In this document: piece after piece, positions 1-10,654 of the stretch
Layout of the letters: every line of letters starts with the position of its first letter
How positions within the stretch are numbered: the first letter of the stretch is position 1
From: Heracleum sosnowskyi
Taxonomy: Eukaryota; Streptophyta; Magnoliopsida; Apiales; Apiaceae
Length of the DNA stretch: 64,000 bases
Reading direction: 5' to 3'
Assembly (NCBI GenBank): GCA_030848705.1
Contig: CM061236.1
Span: forward strand, 54,703,481-54,767,480
Notes under the pieces: generated by a model
Databases searched by the model: none
The model's input: the letters and a program-made list of their open reading frames with translations, nothing else
Told to the model about the DNA's origin: nothing
Position numbers and translations under genes: made by a program

Positions 1-2110
1 TTAAATCACTTTCCACCACTTTAGAGTGGATTTTGACCACATCCTGGCATGATTAACATATTATCATAATATACTTGAACTTTAAACACTTTTTGGGATC
101 CTCATATACCAGTTTCATCTGAGTCAATTTCGGTTTTAGTTTAGCCAAACAAACCAATTTAAGTCAATTTCCACCACATTAGAGTGGATTTCGATCACTT
201 CTTGGCATGATTAACATATTATCATAAAAATACATCAACTATGACCATTTTTGGGGGTCCTCCCATAACAGTGTCATCCGAGTCAATTTCGGCTCTAGTT
301 TGGCCAAAGTAACCAATTTCAGTCACTTTCCACCACTTTAGATTGGATTTCGACCACATCTTGGCATGATTAACATATTATCATAATATAAATGAATTTG
401 ACCACTTTTTGGGATCCTTATATACCAGTTTCATCCGAGTCAATTTCGATTTTAGTTTGGCCAAACAAACTAATTTAAGTCAATTTCCACCACATTAGAG
501 TGGATTTCGACCACTTCCTGGCATGATTAACATATTATCAGAATTTACATCAACTATGACCATTTTTCGGGTCCTCCAATAACAGTTTCACCCGAGTCAA
601 TTTCGACTCTAGTTTGTCCAAACTAACCAATTTAAGTCACTTTCCACCACTTTAGAGTGGATTTCGACCACATCCTGGCATGATTAACATATTATCATAA
701 TATACTTGAACTTTGAACACTTTTTGGGATCCTCATAAACCAGTTTCATCCGAGTCAATTTCGGTTTCAGTTTAGCCAAACAAACCAATTTAAGTCAATT
801 TCCACCTCATTAGAGTGGATTTTGACCACTTCTTGTCATGATTAACATATTATCATAAAATACATCAACTATGACCATTTTTTGGGGTCTTCCAATAACA
901 GTTTCATCCGAGTCAATTTCGGCTCTAGTTTGGTCAAAATAACCAATTTAAGTCACTTTCCACCACTTTAGATTGGATTTCGACCACATCCTGGCATGAT
1001 TAACATATTATCATAATATACATAAACTTTGACCACTTTTTTGGATCCTTATATACCAGTTTCATCTGAGTCAATTTCGGTTTTAGTTTGGTCAAACAAA
1101 CCAGTTTAAGTGAATTTCCACCACATTAGAGTGGATTTCGACCACATCCTGGCATGATTAACATATTATCATAATATACATGAATTTTGACCACTTTTTG
1201 GGATCCTTATATACCAGTTTCATCCGAGTCAATTTCGGTTTTAGTTTGGCCAAACAAACCAATTTAAGTCAATTTCCACCACATTAGAGTGGATTTCGAC
1301 CACTTCCTGGCATGATTAACATATTTTCAGAATTTACATCAACTATTACCATTTTTTGGGGTTCTCCAATAAAAGTTTCACCCGAGTCAATTTCGGCTCT
1401 AGTTTGGCCAAACTAACCAATTTTAGTTACTTTCCACCACTTTAGAGTGGATTTTGACCTCATCCTGGCATGATTAACATATTATCATAATATACTTGAA
1501 CTTTAAACACTTTTTGGGATCCTCATATACCAGTTTCATCCGAGTCAATTTCGGTTTTAGTTTAGCCAAACAAACCAATTTAAGTCAATTTCCACCACAT
1601 TAGAGTGGATTTCGACCACTTCTTGGCATGATTAACATATTATCATAAAAATACATCAACTATGACCATTTTTGGGGGTCCTCCAATAACAGTTTCATCC
1701 GAGTCAATTTCGGGTCTTGTTTGGCCAAAGTAACCAATTTCAGTCACTTTCCACCACTTTAGATTGGATTTCGACCACATCTTGGCATGATTAACATATT
1801 ATCATAATATAAATGAATTTGACCACTTTTTGGGATCCTTATATACCAGTTTCATCCGAGTCAATTTCGATTTTAGTTTGGCCAAACAAACCAATTTAAG
1901 TCAATTTCCACCACATTAGAGTGGATTTCGACCACTTCCTACCATGATTAACATATTATCAGAATTTACATCAACTATGACCATTTTTGGGGTCCTCCAA
2001 TAACAGTTTCACCCGAGTCAATTTCGACTCTAGTTTGTCCAAACTAACCAATTTAAGTCACTTTCCACCACTTTAGAGTGGATTTCGACCACATCCTGGC
2101 ATGATTAACA
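1..2110 (+). repeat. 9-monomer (1,421-bp) higher-order duplication
   Basis: Bases 1 to about 690 recur from 1422 to about 2110, an offset of 1,421 bp or nine monomers. Rare variants are shared at matching places: CTTTAAACAC at 80 and 1501, and AAATGAATTTGACC near 390 and 1811. Similarity to the matching positions breaks down after about 2110. Many scattered differences between the copies suggest that this duplication is older than those on the right of the element. Confidence 0.75.
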
Positions 2111-3540
2111 TATTATCATAATATACATGAACTTTGACCACTTTTTGGGATCCTTATATACCAGTTTCATCCGAGTCAATATCGGTTTTAGTTTGGCCAA
2201 ACAAACCAGTTTAAGTCAATTTCCACCACATTAGAGTGGATTTCGACCACATCCTGGCATGATTAACATATTATCATAATATACATGAACTTTGACCAAT
2301 TTTTGGGATACTCATATACCAGTTTCATCCGAGTCAATTTCGGTTTTAGTTTGGCCCTAGAAACCAATTTAAGTCAATTTCCACCACATTAAAGTGGATT
2401 TCGACCACTTCCTGGCATGATTAACATATTATCAGAATTTACATCAACTATGACCATTTTTTTAGTTCCTCCAATAATAGTTTCACCCGAGTCAATTTCG
2501 GCTCTAGTTTGGCCAAACTAACCAATTTAAGTCACTTTCCACCACTTTAGAGTGGATTTCGACCACATCCTGGCATGATTAACATATTATCATAATATAC
2601 TTGAACTTTGACCACTTTTTCGGATCCTCATATACCAGTTTCATCCGAGTCAATTTCGGTTTTAGTTTAGCCAAACAAACCAATTTAAGTCAATTTCCAC
2701 CACATTAGATTGGATTTCGACCACTTCTTGGCATGATTAACATATTATCATAAAATACATCAACTATGACCATTTTTGGGGGTCCTCCAATAACAGTTTC
2801 ATCCGAGTCAATTTCGGCTCTAGTTTGGCCAAAGTAACAAATTTAAGTCACTTTCCACCACATTAGAGTGGATTTCGACCACATCCTGGCATGATTAATA
2901 TATTATCATAATTTACATCAACTTTGACCACTTTTTGGGGTCCTCTGATACCAGTTTCATCCAAGTCAATTATGGCTCTAGTTTGGTTTACCTAACCAAT
3001 TTAAGTAACTTTCCTCCACATTAGAGTGGAATTCGAGCACATCCTGGCATGATTATCATATTATCATAATTTACATCAACTTTGACCACTTTTAGGGGTC
3101 CTTTGATACCAGTTCCATCCGAGTCAATTTCGGCTCTAGTTTGGCCAACTCACGAATTTAAGTCACTTTCCACCACATTAGAGTGAATTTCGTCCACATC
3201 CTGGCATGATTAACATATTATCATAATATACATGAACTTTGACCACTTTTTGGGATTCTCATATACCAGTTTTATCCGAGTCAATTTCGGTTTTAATTTA
3301 GCCAAACAAACCAATTTAAGTCAATTTCCACCACATTAGATTGGATTTCGATCACTTCTTGGCATGATTAACATATTATCATAAAATACATCAACTATGA
3401 CCATTTTTGGGGGTCATCCAATAACAGTTTCATCCGAGTCAATTTCGGCTATAGTTTGGCCAAAGTAACCAATTTAAGTCACTTTCCACCACATTAGAGT
3501 GGATTTCGACCACATCCCGGCATGATTAATATATTATCAT

Positions 3541-6003
3541 AATTTACATCAACTTTGACCACTTTTTGGGGTCCTCTGATACCAGTTTCATCCAAGTCAA
3601 TTATGGCTCTAGTTTGGCTTACCTAACCAATTTAAGTAACTTTCCACCACATTAGAGTGGAATTCGAGCACATCCTGGCATGATTATCATATTATCATAA
3701 TTTACATCAACTTTGACCACTTTTTGGGGTCCTTTGATACCAGTTCCATCCGAGTCAATTTCGGCTCTAGTTTGGCCAACTCACCAATTTAAGTCACTTT
3801 CCACCACATTAGAGCGGATTTCGTCCACATCCTGGCATGATTAACATATTATCATAATATACATGAACTTTGACCACTTTTTGGGATCCTCATATACCAG
3901 TTTTATCCGAGTCAATTTCGGTTTTAGTTTAGCCAAACAAACCAATTTAAGTCAATTTCCACCACATTAGATTGGATTTCGACCACTTCTTGGCATGATT
4001 AACATATTATCATAAAATACATCAACTATGACCATTTTTGGGGGTCCTCCAATAACAGTTTCATCCGAGTCAATTTCGGCTCTAGTTTGGCCAAAGTAAC
4101 CAATTTTAGTCACTTTCCACCACTTTAGATTGGATTTCGACCACATCCGGGCATGATTAACATATTATCATAATATACATGAACTTTGACCACTTTTTGG
4201 GATCCTTATATACCAGTTTCATCCGAGTCAATTTCGGTTTTAGTTTGGCCAAACAAACCAGTTTAAGTCAATTTCCACCACATTAGAGTGGATTTCGACC
4301 ACATCCTGGCATGATTAACATATTATCATAATACACATGAACTTTGACCACTTTTTGGGATACTCATATTCCAGTTTCATCCTTGTCAATTTCGGTTTTA
4401 GTTTGGCCAAACAAACCAATTTAAGTCAATTTCCACCACATTAGAGTGGATTTCGACCACTTCTTGGCATGATTAACATATTATCATAAAATACATCAAT
4501 TATGACCATTTTTGGGGGTCCTCCAATAACAGTTTCATCCGAGTCAATTTCGGCTATAGTTTGGCCAAAGTAACCAATTTAAGTCACTTTCCACCACATT
4601 AGAGTGGATTTCGACCACATCCTGGCATGATTAATATATTATCATAATTTACATCAACTTTGACCACTTTTTGGGGTCCTCTGATACCAGTTTCATTCAA
4701 GTCAATTATGGCTCTAGTTTGGCTAAACTAACGAATTTAAGTTACTTTCCACCACATTAGAGTGGAATTCGAGCACATCCTGGCATGATTATCATATTAT
4801 CATAATTTACATCAACTTTGACCACTTTTTGGGGTCCTCTGATACCAGTTTCATCCAAGTCAATTATGGCTCTAGTTTGGCTTACCTAACCAATTTAAGT
4901 AACTTTCCACCACATTAGAGTGGAATTCGAGCACATCCTGGCATGATTATCATATTATCATAATTTACATCAACTTTGACCACTTTTTGGGGTCCTTTGA
5001 TACCAGTTCCATCCGAGTCAATTTCGGCTCTAGTTTGGCCAACTCACCAATTTAAGTCACTTTCCACCACATTAGAGCGGATTTCGTCCACATCCTGGCA
5101 TGATTAACATATTATCATAATATACATGAACTTTGACCACTTTTTGGGATCCTCATATACCAGTTTTATCCGAGTCAATTTCGGTTTTAGTTTAGCCAAA
5201 CAAACCAATTTAAGTCAATTTCCACCACATTAGATTGGATTTCGACCACTTCTTGGCATGATTAACATATTATCATAAAATACATCAACTATGACCATTT
5301 TTGGGGGTCCTCCAATAACAGTTTCATCCGAGTCAATTTCGGCTCTAGTTTGGCCAAAGTAACCAATTTTAGTCACTTTCCACCACTTTAGATTGGATTT
5401 CGACCACATCCGGGCATGATTAACATATTATCATAATATACATGAACTTTGACCACTTTTTGGGATCCTTATATACCAGTTTCATCCGAGTCAATTTCGG
5501 TTTTAGTTTGGCCAAACAAACCAGTTTAAGTCAATTTCCACCACATTAGAGTGGATTTCGACCACATCCTGGCATGATTAACATATTATCATAATACACA
5601 TGAACTTTGACCACTTTTTGGGATACTCATATTCCAGTTTCATCCTTGTCAATTTCGGTTTTAGTTTGGCCAAACAAACCAATTTAAGTCAATTTCCACC
5701 ACATTAGAGTGGATTTCGACCACTTCTTGGCATGATTAACATATTATCATAAAATACATCAATTATGACCATTTTTGGGGGTCCTCCAATAACAGTTTCA
5801 TCCGAGTCAATTTCGGCTATAGTTTGGCCAAAGTAACCAATTTAAGTCACTTTCCACCACATTAGAGTGGATTTCGACCACATCCTGGCATGATTAATAT
5901 ATTATCATAATTTACATCAACTTTGACCACTTTTTGGGGTCCTCTGATACCAGTTTCATTCAAGTCAATTATGGCTCTAGTTTGGCTAAACTAACGAATT
6001 TAA
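3541..6003 (+). repeat. 8-monomer (1,263-bp) tandem duplication
   Basis: The stretch 3541 to about 4740 is repeated at 4804 to about 6003 with an offset of 1,263 bp, exactly eight monomers. The shared private variant GGCTTACCTAACC and the order of subtypes match through the unit. The two copies are very close, so this is a fairly recent unequal exchange inside the left array. Confidence 0.8.
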
Positions 6004-7094
6004 GTTACTTTCCACCACATTAGAGTGGAATTCGAGCACATCCTGGCATGATTATCATATTATCATAATTTACATCAACTTTGACCACTTTTTGGGGTCC
6101 TCTGATACCAGTTCCATCCGAGTCAATTTCGGCTCTAGTTTGGCCAACTCACCAATTTAAGTCAATTTCCACCACATCAGAGTGGATTTCGACCACATCC
6201 TGGCATGATTAAAATATTATCATAATATACATGAACTTTGACCACTTTTTGGGATCCTCATGTACCAGTTTCATCCGAGTCAATTTCGGTTTTAGGTTAG
6301 CCAAACAAACCAATTTGAGTCAATTTCCAGCACATTAGAGTGGATTTCGACCACATCCTGGCATGATTAATATATTATCATAATTTACATCATCTTTGAC
6401 CACTTTTTGGGGTCCTCTGATACCAGTTTCATTCAAGTCAATTATGGCTCTAGTTTGGCTAAACTAACCAATTTAAGTAACTTTCCACCACATTAGAGTG
6501 GAATTCGAGCACATCCTGGCATGATTATCATATTATCATAATTTACATCAACTTTGACCACTTTTTGGGGTCCTCTGATACAAGTTCCATCCGAGTCAAT
6601 TTCGGCTCTAGTTTGGCCAACTCACCAATTTAAGTCACTTTCCACCACATTAGAGTGGATTTCGACCACATCCTGGCATGATTAACATATTATCATAATA
6701 TACATGAACTTTGACCACTTTTTGGGATCCTCATATACCAGTTTCATCCGAGTCAATTTCGGTTTTAGTTTAGCCAAACAAACCAATTTAAGTCAATTTC
6801 TACCACATTAGAGTGGATTTCGACCACTTCTTGTCATGATTAACATATTATCATAAAATACATCAACAATGACCATTTTTTGGGGTCCTCCAATAACAGT
6901 TGCATCCGAGTCAATTTCGGCTCTAGTTTGGCCAAAGTAACCAATTTAAGTTACTTTCCACCACATTAGAGTGGATTTCGACCACAACCTGGCATGATTA
7001 ATATATTATCATAATTTACATCAATTTTGACCACTTTTTGGGGTCCTCTGATACCAGTTTCATCCAAGTCAATTATGGCTCTAGTTTGGCTAAA
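4886..7094 (+). repeat. 2,209-bp unit, copy 1 (left of the element)
   Basis: This 14-monomer block corresponds to 20220-22428 at a constant offset of 15,334. That offset equals the element plus its target duplication (13,125 bp) plus 2,209 bp. The retrotransposon therefore landed exactly at the boundary between two tandem 2,209-bp copies, as defined by the phase used here. The copies differ at scattered bases and in the subtype of one or two monomers. Confidence 0.8.
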
Positions 7095-7099
7095 CTAAC
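7095..7099. repeat. Target site duplication, left
   Basis: CTAAC precedes the TG start of the 5' LTR and is repeated directly after the CA end of the 3' LTR. Five bases is the usual Ty1/copia integrase footprint. It lies in the satellite sequence GGCTAAACTAACCAATTT. Confidence 0.97.
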
Positions 7100-7173
7100 T
7101 GTTAGGAATATGTTGTTCTTGATGATAAACATAAAACACTTAGTAGAATTTGTGTAAAGTCATTTTTGTAACT

Positions 7174-7527
7174 GTCAACGAAATGGCATGCTTTGCAGCA
7201 TTCCGTTGACAGGAAGCTCATCAACGAAATGAGTGTTGTAGCAATTGCATTGTACAATACTTCACAGTATGATAGGCATTCTGTTATATGTTTTAGATAG
7301 GTTTTCTAAGTCATGTTGACTAAGTACTAGATAGGCAAAATAGGTTGGTTAATTGTAAATATGTTATGCCTTGTAATTTTGACTAAGTGAAGACATGTCA
7401 ACGGTATGAAGATTACTCTGTCAACGGTATGGAGTTTACCCGTCAACGAAACGAGGGAAACACCATCAACGGAATGAAGAATGAAGCTATCAACGAAACA
7501 CATCTCCTTGCTATCAACGAATCAATG
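7174..7527 (+). promoter_or_regulatory. U3 cluster of nine TCAACG-type motifs
   Basis: Copies begin at 7174, 7199 (reverse orientation), 7221, 7397, 7420, 7441, 7465, 7489 and 7513. The consensus is (G/A)TCAACG(A/G)(A/T)A(T/C)G; eight of the nine face the same way. The cluster lies about 280-630 bp upstream of the TATA box, where enhancers usually sit in plant LTRs. The CAACGG versions contain the AACGG core bound by plant MYB proteins, and the reverse strand contains TTGAC, the WRKY core. Which factor binds, if any, is inference. Confidence 0.7.
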
Positions 7528-7807
7528 TTGCTTTTTGAACAGTTGACAAAGTGATAGTGACAGTTTACTGAACAGATCTAAAAGGAGATATGGAAGTGTA
7601 CTTTGCATTGGAAGCCATCAAAGTGGATACTGGAAATAAGGAAACATTCCAATTTCCAATAAGGCTCTTGGAAATGATTATAATGAGCATGAAGACAAAA
7701 GCAAAGATCTCCAAGGACCATTGGACAAAAGGAATGAAAAGCAAGCTACTGATGGTTACTACTATTATTCTTTAGTTTAACCAAACGTAGAATTGTAAAC
7801 TTGGGAT

Positions 7808-7814
7808 TATATAA
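7808..7814 (+). promoter_or_regulatory. TATA box of the 5' LTR
   Basis: TATATAA sits centrally in a 6-bp inverted repeat (ACTTGG at 7799-7804, CCAAGT at 7815-7820). A transcription start would be expected near 7840. It is the best TATA box in the LTR and lies upstream of the polyadenylation signal, as required for a U3-R-U5 order. Confidence 0.65.
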
Positions 7815-7947
7815 CCAAGTGTAGCAGTTACTTTAGAAATAAGAGAAGAAACACAAATAGATAGTATTAGCTATTTTTGAGAGCAATTCTTCTCTACAAC
7901 CTTGTAACTGAGCAGCTGTGTACTTTTGTATCACAGATTATTTCCGC

Positions 7948-7953
7948 AATAAA
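7948..7953 (+). promoter_or_regulatory. AATAAA polyadenylation signal, 5' LTR
   Basis: AATAAA lies about 135 bp after the TATA box, so it would be within R or at the end of U3 and would be used in the 3' copy (20050-20055). A strong hairpin follows at once. Confidence 0.55.
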
Positions 7954-7958
7954 AACAC

Positions 7959-7989
7959 TTCAGTTGGATCATCAAACAATCCAACTGAA
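7959..7989 (+). other. 11-bp perfect hairpin in the R/U5 region
   Basis: Arms TTCAGTTGGAT (7959-7969) and ATCCAACTGAA (7979-7989) are perfect complements around a 9-base loop. It starts five bases after AATAAA and is intact in the 3' LTR at 20061-20091. In RNA it would form a stable stem at both ends of the transcript. Roles in polyadenylation choice, packaging or strand transfer are possible but not shown. Confidence 0.7.
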
Positions 7990-8120
7990 TTATTTATATC
8001 TTGTGTTTTTATTTATTCAGTTCAGTTTAATTTTATAAAGTGTTTAGTTTCAAGAAAATATCAAGAATTGTATTCAACCCCCCCTTCTACAATTCTGTTA
8101 GGTCATTTGGGAATAACAAT

Positions 8121-8132
8121 TGGTATCAGAGC
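8121..8132 (+). other. Primer-binding site (initiator tRNA-Met)
   Basis: TGGTATCAGAGC begins two bases after the LTR. It is complementary to the 3' end of plant initiator methionine tRNA, the usual primer of plant Ty1/copia elements. Complementarity runs 12 bases and then stops (GAGC follows). Confidence 0.95.
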
Positions 8133-8182
8133 GAGCTTCTAACATACAAGAAGTTTAAAGATCAAGACCAAAAACAGAAACC

Positions 8183-10654
8183 ATGGTGAAGAAGGATGCA
8201 GGTGTGAAGATACCAGTTCTTGATAAAGACAATTACTTTCACTGGAAAGTAAAGATGCATTTACATCTCATGTCTATGGATGAGAGGTATGTAGACTGCA
8301 TTGAGAAAGGTCCACATGTTCCCATGAAGCTTGATTCTAGAGTTGGACTGCCAGATGATGCACCTGATGTAGAGATTCCAAAAACTGTCTCAGAATGGAC
8401 TGTTGAAGATATTGCAGAAGTCCATAAAGACAAAAGGACCATGAACATTCTGTTTAATGGTTTGGAGCAAGAGATGTTTGACAATGTTATCAACTGTACA
8501 ACCTCTAAGGAAGTATGGGATACTGTTAGAACTCTCTGTGAAGGAACTGAGCAAGTCAGGGAAAATAAAATGCAACTCCTTATACAACAATATGAGCATT
8601 TTCATTTTAAAGCTGGTGAAACCCTAAATGACACGTTTAGTAGGTTTCAAAAGCTTTTGAATGGATTAAAGTTGTATGGGAGGATCTATCAAACCAAGGA
8701 TTCAAACCTTAAATTTCTTAGAGCTCTTCCAAAAGAATGGAAGCCTATGACTGTTTCTCTCAGAAACACTCAAGAGTACAAAGACTACACTCTTGAAAGG
8801 CTTTATGGAACCTTGAAGACTTATGAGCTGGAAATGGAGCAAGATGAGGAAATTGAAAAGGTACAAAAGAAGGGTGGATCTATTGCATTGATTGCATCTG
8901 TGAACCAACTTGAAGATGACAATAAAGAAGCTGCAAAGGCCACAACTAGTCGATCTAGTTGTAGGAGTGATGTTAGCAAGGGTAAAGACAAGATGACAGA
9001 AGAAGAAGAATCAGAACCAGCCAACTTGGAGGACTTAGATGAGATTGATGAACACATTGCTTTTCTGTCTAGAAAATTCTCTAAGTTCAAGTTCAAAAGA
9101 AACTCAGAAGCAAGGCCACCAAGAAGAGACTTTCAACCTAGCAAATCAAACTGGATTGAAAAGTCTAAGTCAAAATGTTTCAATTGTGGAATGCTTGGTC
9201 ACTTTGCTGGAGACTGCAGAAAGCCCAAGGTTGAGAAGGGCAACAGGAAATTTGAGCCTGTTGATTATAAAAAGAAATACTTTGAACTTCTCAAACAAAA
9301 AGAAAAGGCTTTCATGTCTCAGGAGTATGATTGGGCTGGTAATGGTGAAGATTCTGATGATGATGTTGAGTATGTCAACTTGGCTCTTATGGCTGACAAT
9401 CATGAGCAGGAAGCAAGTTCCTCAAGCAACCAGGTAACAATTACTAATCTTTCTGAGCTTTCTAAAGAGGAATGCGACAGTGCAGTAAATGAAATGTCTA
9501 CTGTATTATATAATTTGCGTGTTACTCTTAAATCACTTACTAAAGAGAATTCTAGAATAAAAGAGACCAATCTGCTCTTAAGTGATAGGAATGCAATGTT
9601 AGAAGCACAGCTCATTGAATTTGAGAAAATGAGATGTGTTAGTAGGGATGCTAAGAAGGAACTTGAGAACGTGTTACAAAGGGAAGAAATTCTTAAAACA
9701 CAACTTGAGATAGAACAAGGTGTGATTGCAAAATGGAAGGATGCCAAGAATGTTGCTGCCAACATAATTAATGTTCAAGGCGTGGAATCCTTCTGTGAGC
9801 AATCATGGAAAAGGAACAAAGAGAAGCTAGGGTATGTTGGTGAAACCTTAGAATCAGAAACTGAGTCAACAAACAACAAGGATCATTTGTTGAAGGTTGA
9901 TATGTCAACGGAATGCAATGTTTCGTTGACAGATGAACCATCAACCGATCAGGCTGTTTCGTTGACAGAGAAAAGAAAGGATGAACTCACTAGACTTAAT
10001 AACAAGTATGGTCCTGTCACCAAGAACTTTGTTCAAGGTGAGTCTAGTAAATCAAAGAAAGTTGAGAAGCCTGTTGAGAGAGCTAATGTAGGTAACTTGT
10101 CTAACAAGCAATTGAAAGACAAGTTAGAGAAAGTTCAGGTTGAGGCTAAGGGAAATAAAAAGAATAACAGAAATGGCAAGGTAGGGATTAACAAACACAA
10201 CAATTACACACCTGATAAATATGCACCTAGAAAGACATGTGTCAATTGTGGAAGTGTTAATCATTTATCTACTAACTGCAAATCTGTTAAGAAATCTGCT
10301 AATGTGAAAATGCCCAAGCCTGCAATGAACAGTTCCATGCCTAAAATGCCTGTTATGCCTAACATGTTTGCTCCATATGCACAATTTCAGAATCCATATG
10401 CTAGCATGCCATTTGTGCCTAATCCTTACATGAATATGTTTAACATGCCACAAATGCCATGGAACATGAATAACATGATTGTTCCTCCAACTATGCATGC
10501 TATGAATGAAAATATGAGCAACCCTCAGAAATCAACACCAAGGGTAAAGATTGATTTGAATCAATCTGAGCCGAAAGTGAAAAATGGTACAAAAGGGAAT
10601 GCAAAGGCTAACAAGACAGGACCCAAGGAAACTTGGGTACCAAAATCAACTTGA
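8183..10654 (+). CDS. Gag polyprotein, Sirevirus type (823 aa)
   Basis: Structural protein that forms the cytoplasmic virus-like particle and binds the element RNA. The ATG at 8183 is the first after the primer site, in a good context (AACCATGG), leaving a 64-base leader after the LTR. Domains: an N-terminal motif NYFHWKVKM (residues 17-25) typical of copia Gag; the UBN2/gag-polypeptide region at about 60-215; a CCHC zinc knuckle C332-C335-H340-C345; a long coiled coil at about 420-530; a second CCHC knuckle C686-C689-H694-C699; and a Met/Pro/Asn-rich tail at about 710-780. Two widely spaced knuckles and a coiled coil are Sirevirus traits; most plant copia Gags are less than half this length. 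Residues around 575-595 are encoded by CAACG motifs (9904-9967). The frame ends in WVPKST and TGA and overlaps pol by 43 bases in the -1 frame. Confidence 0.93.
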   Translation: MVKKDAGVKIPVLDKDNYFHWKVKMHLHLMSMDERYVDCIEKGPHVPMKLDSRVGLPDDAPDVEIPKTVSEWTVEDIAEVHKDKRTMNILFNGLEQEMFDNVINCTTSKEVWDTVRTLCEGTEQVRENKMQLLIQQYEHFHFKAGETLNDTFSRFQKLLNGLKLYGRIYQTKDSNLKFLRALPKEWKPMTVSLRNTQEYKDYTLERLYGTLKTYELEMEQDEEIEKVQKKGGSIALIASVNQLEDDNKEAAKATTSRSSCRSDVSKGKDKMTEEEESEPANLEDLDEIDEHIAFLSRKFSKFKFKRNSEARPPRRDFQPSKSNWIEKSKSKCFNCGMLGHFAGDCRKPKVEKGNRKFEPVDYKKKYFELLKQKEKAFMSQEYDWAGNGEDSDDDVEYVNLALMADNHEQEASSSSNQVTITNLSELSKEECDSAVNEMSTVLYNLRVTLKSLTKENSRIKETNLLLSDRNAMLEAQLIEFEKMRCVSRDAKKELENVLQREEILKTQLEIEQGVIAKWKDAKNVAANIINVQGVESFCEQSWKRNKEKLGYVGETLESETESTNNKDHLLKVDMSTECNVSLTDEPSTDQAVSLTEKRKDELTRLNNKYGPVTKNFVQGESSKSKKVEKPVERANVGNLSNKQLKDKLEKVQVEAKGNKKNNRNGKVGINKHNNYTPDKYAPRKTCVNCGSVNHLSTNCKSVKKSANVKMPKPAMNSSMPKMPVMPNMFAPYAQFQNPYASMPFVPNPYMNMFNMPQMPWNMNNMIVPPTMHAMNENMSNPQKSTPRVKIDLNQSEPKVKNGTKGNAKANKTGPKETWVPKST
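9904..9967 (+). repeat. CAACG motif group inside gag
   Basis: GTCAACGGAATG at 9904-9915 faces TTTCGTTGACAG at 9921-9932, with another TTTCGTTGACAG at 9956-9967 and a decayed copy (TCAACCGAT) near 9939. They are read as MSTEC, VSLTD and VSLTE, a different frame from the copies in pol. The surrounding Gag sequence is low-complexity linker between coiled coil and second zinc knuckle. Confidence 0.8.
10612..10654 (+). other. gag-pol overlap, -1 frameshift window
   Basis: The pol frame is open from 10612 (after a TAA at 10609-10611) and gag stops with TGA at 10652-10654. No ATG opens pol before the protease motif; the first near-cognate codon is TTG at 10633. Pol must therefore arise by a -1 (or +2) shift in these 43 bases. 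I see no canonical X XXY YYZ heptamer in the gag frame; the CCA AAA TCA codons at 10640-10648 and CCC AAG at 10622-10627 are weak candidates. Recoding between gag and pol has been reported for Sirevirus relatives. Confidence 0.65.

Larger units (their letters stand above)
1..7099 (+). repeat. Left satellite array, ~158-bp monomers
   Basis: Head-to-tail tandem satellite with no gene. The landmark GGCAT of successive monomers falls at 46, 204, 363 and 520, giving a period of 157-159 bp, and about 45 monomers precede the retrotransposon. Every monomer carries the blocks CCACCACATTAGAGTGG, GGCATGATTAACATATTATC, GACCA(C)TTTTTGGG and GAGTCAATTTCGG. Several subtypes alternate: one reading GATCCTCATATACCAG with AGCCAAACAAACC, one reading GTCCTCCAATAACAG with CCAAAGTAACC, one reading GTCCTCTGATACC with CCAACTCACC, and an EcoRI-bearing one (GAATTCGAGCAC) with GATTATCATATT. 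All monomers share the orientation of the right-hand array, so the element split one continuous array. Whether it is centromeric, pericentromeric or subtelomeric cannot be told from sequence alone. I do not recognise the satellite family. Confidence 0.97.
7100..8118 (+). repeat. 5' long terminal repeat
   Basis: 1,019 bp, TG...CA, with 5-bp perfect terminal inverted repeats TGTTA/TAACA. It differs from the 3' LTR by one substitution (A at 7574, C at 19676) and one base in a C run (seven C at 8078-8084, six at 20180-20185). Putative layout: U3 with a nine-copy CAACG motif cluster (7174-7527), a TATA box at 7808-7814, R beginning some 30 bp later, and a polyadenylation signal at 7948. A 61-codon ATG frame at 7590-7775 lies in U3 and has no sign of being coding. 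Confidence 0.97.

Noticed and set aside
7174..7527. CRISPR-like array from regularly repeated CAACG motifs
   Set aside because: The copies are too short, unevenly spaced and in both orientations, in a plant retrotransposon. Only the 24-bp repeat in pol is regular and it is coding.
7590..7775. 61-codon ATG frame in both LTRs (also 19692-19877)
   Set aside because: It lies in U3 upstream of the TATA box, is unlike any known domain, and its presence in both LTRs only reflects LTR identity.
7918..8142. 74-codon frame running across the 5' LTR end and primer site
   Set aside because: It crosses R/U5, the C run and the primer-binding site; the length differs in the other LTR because of the C-run indel. 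Not coding.
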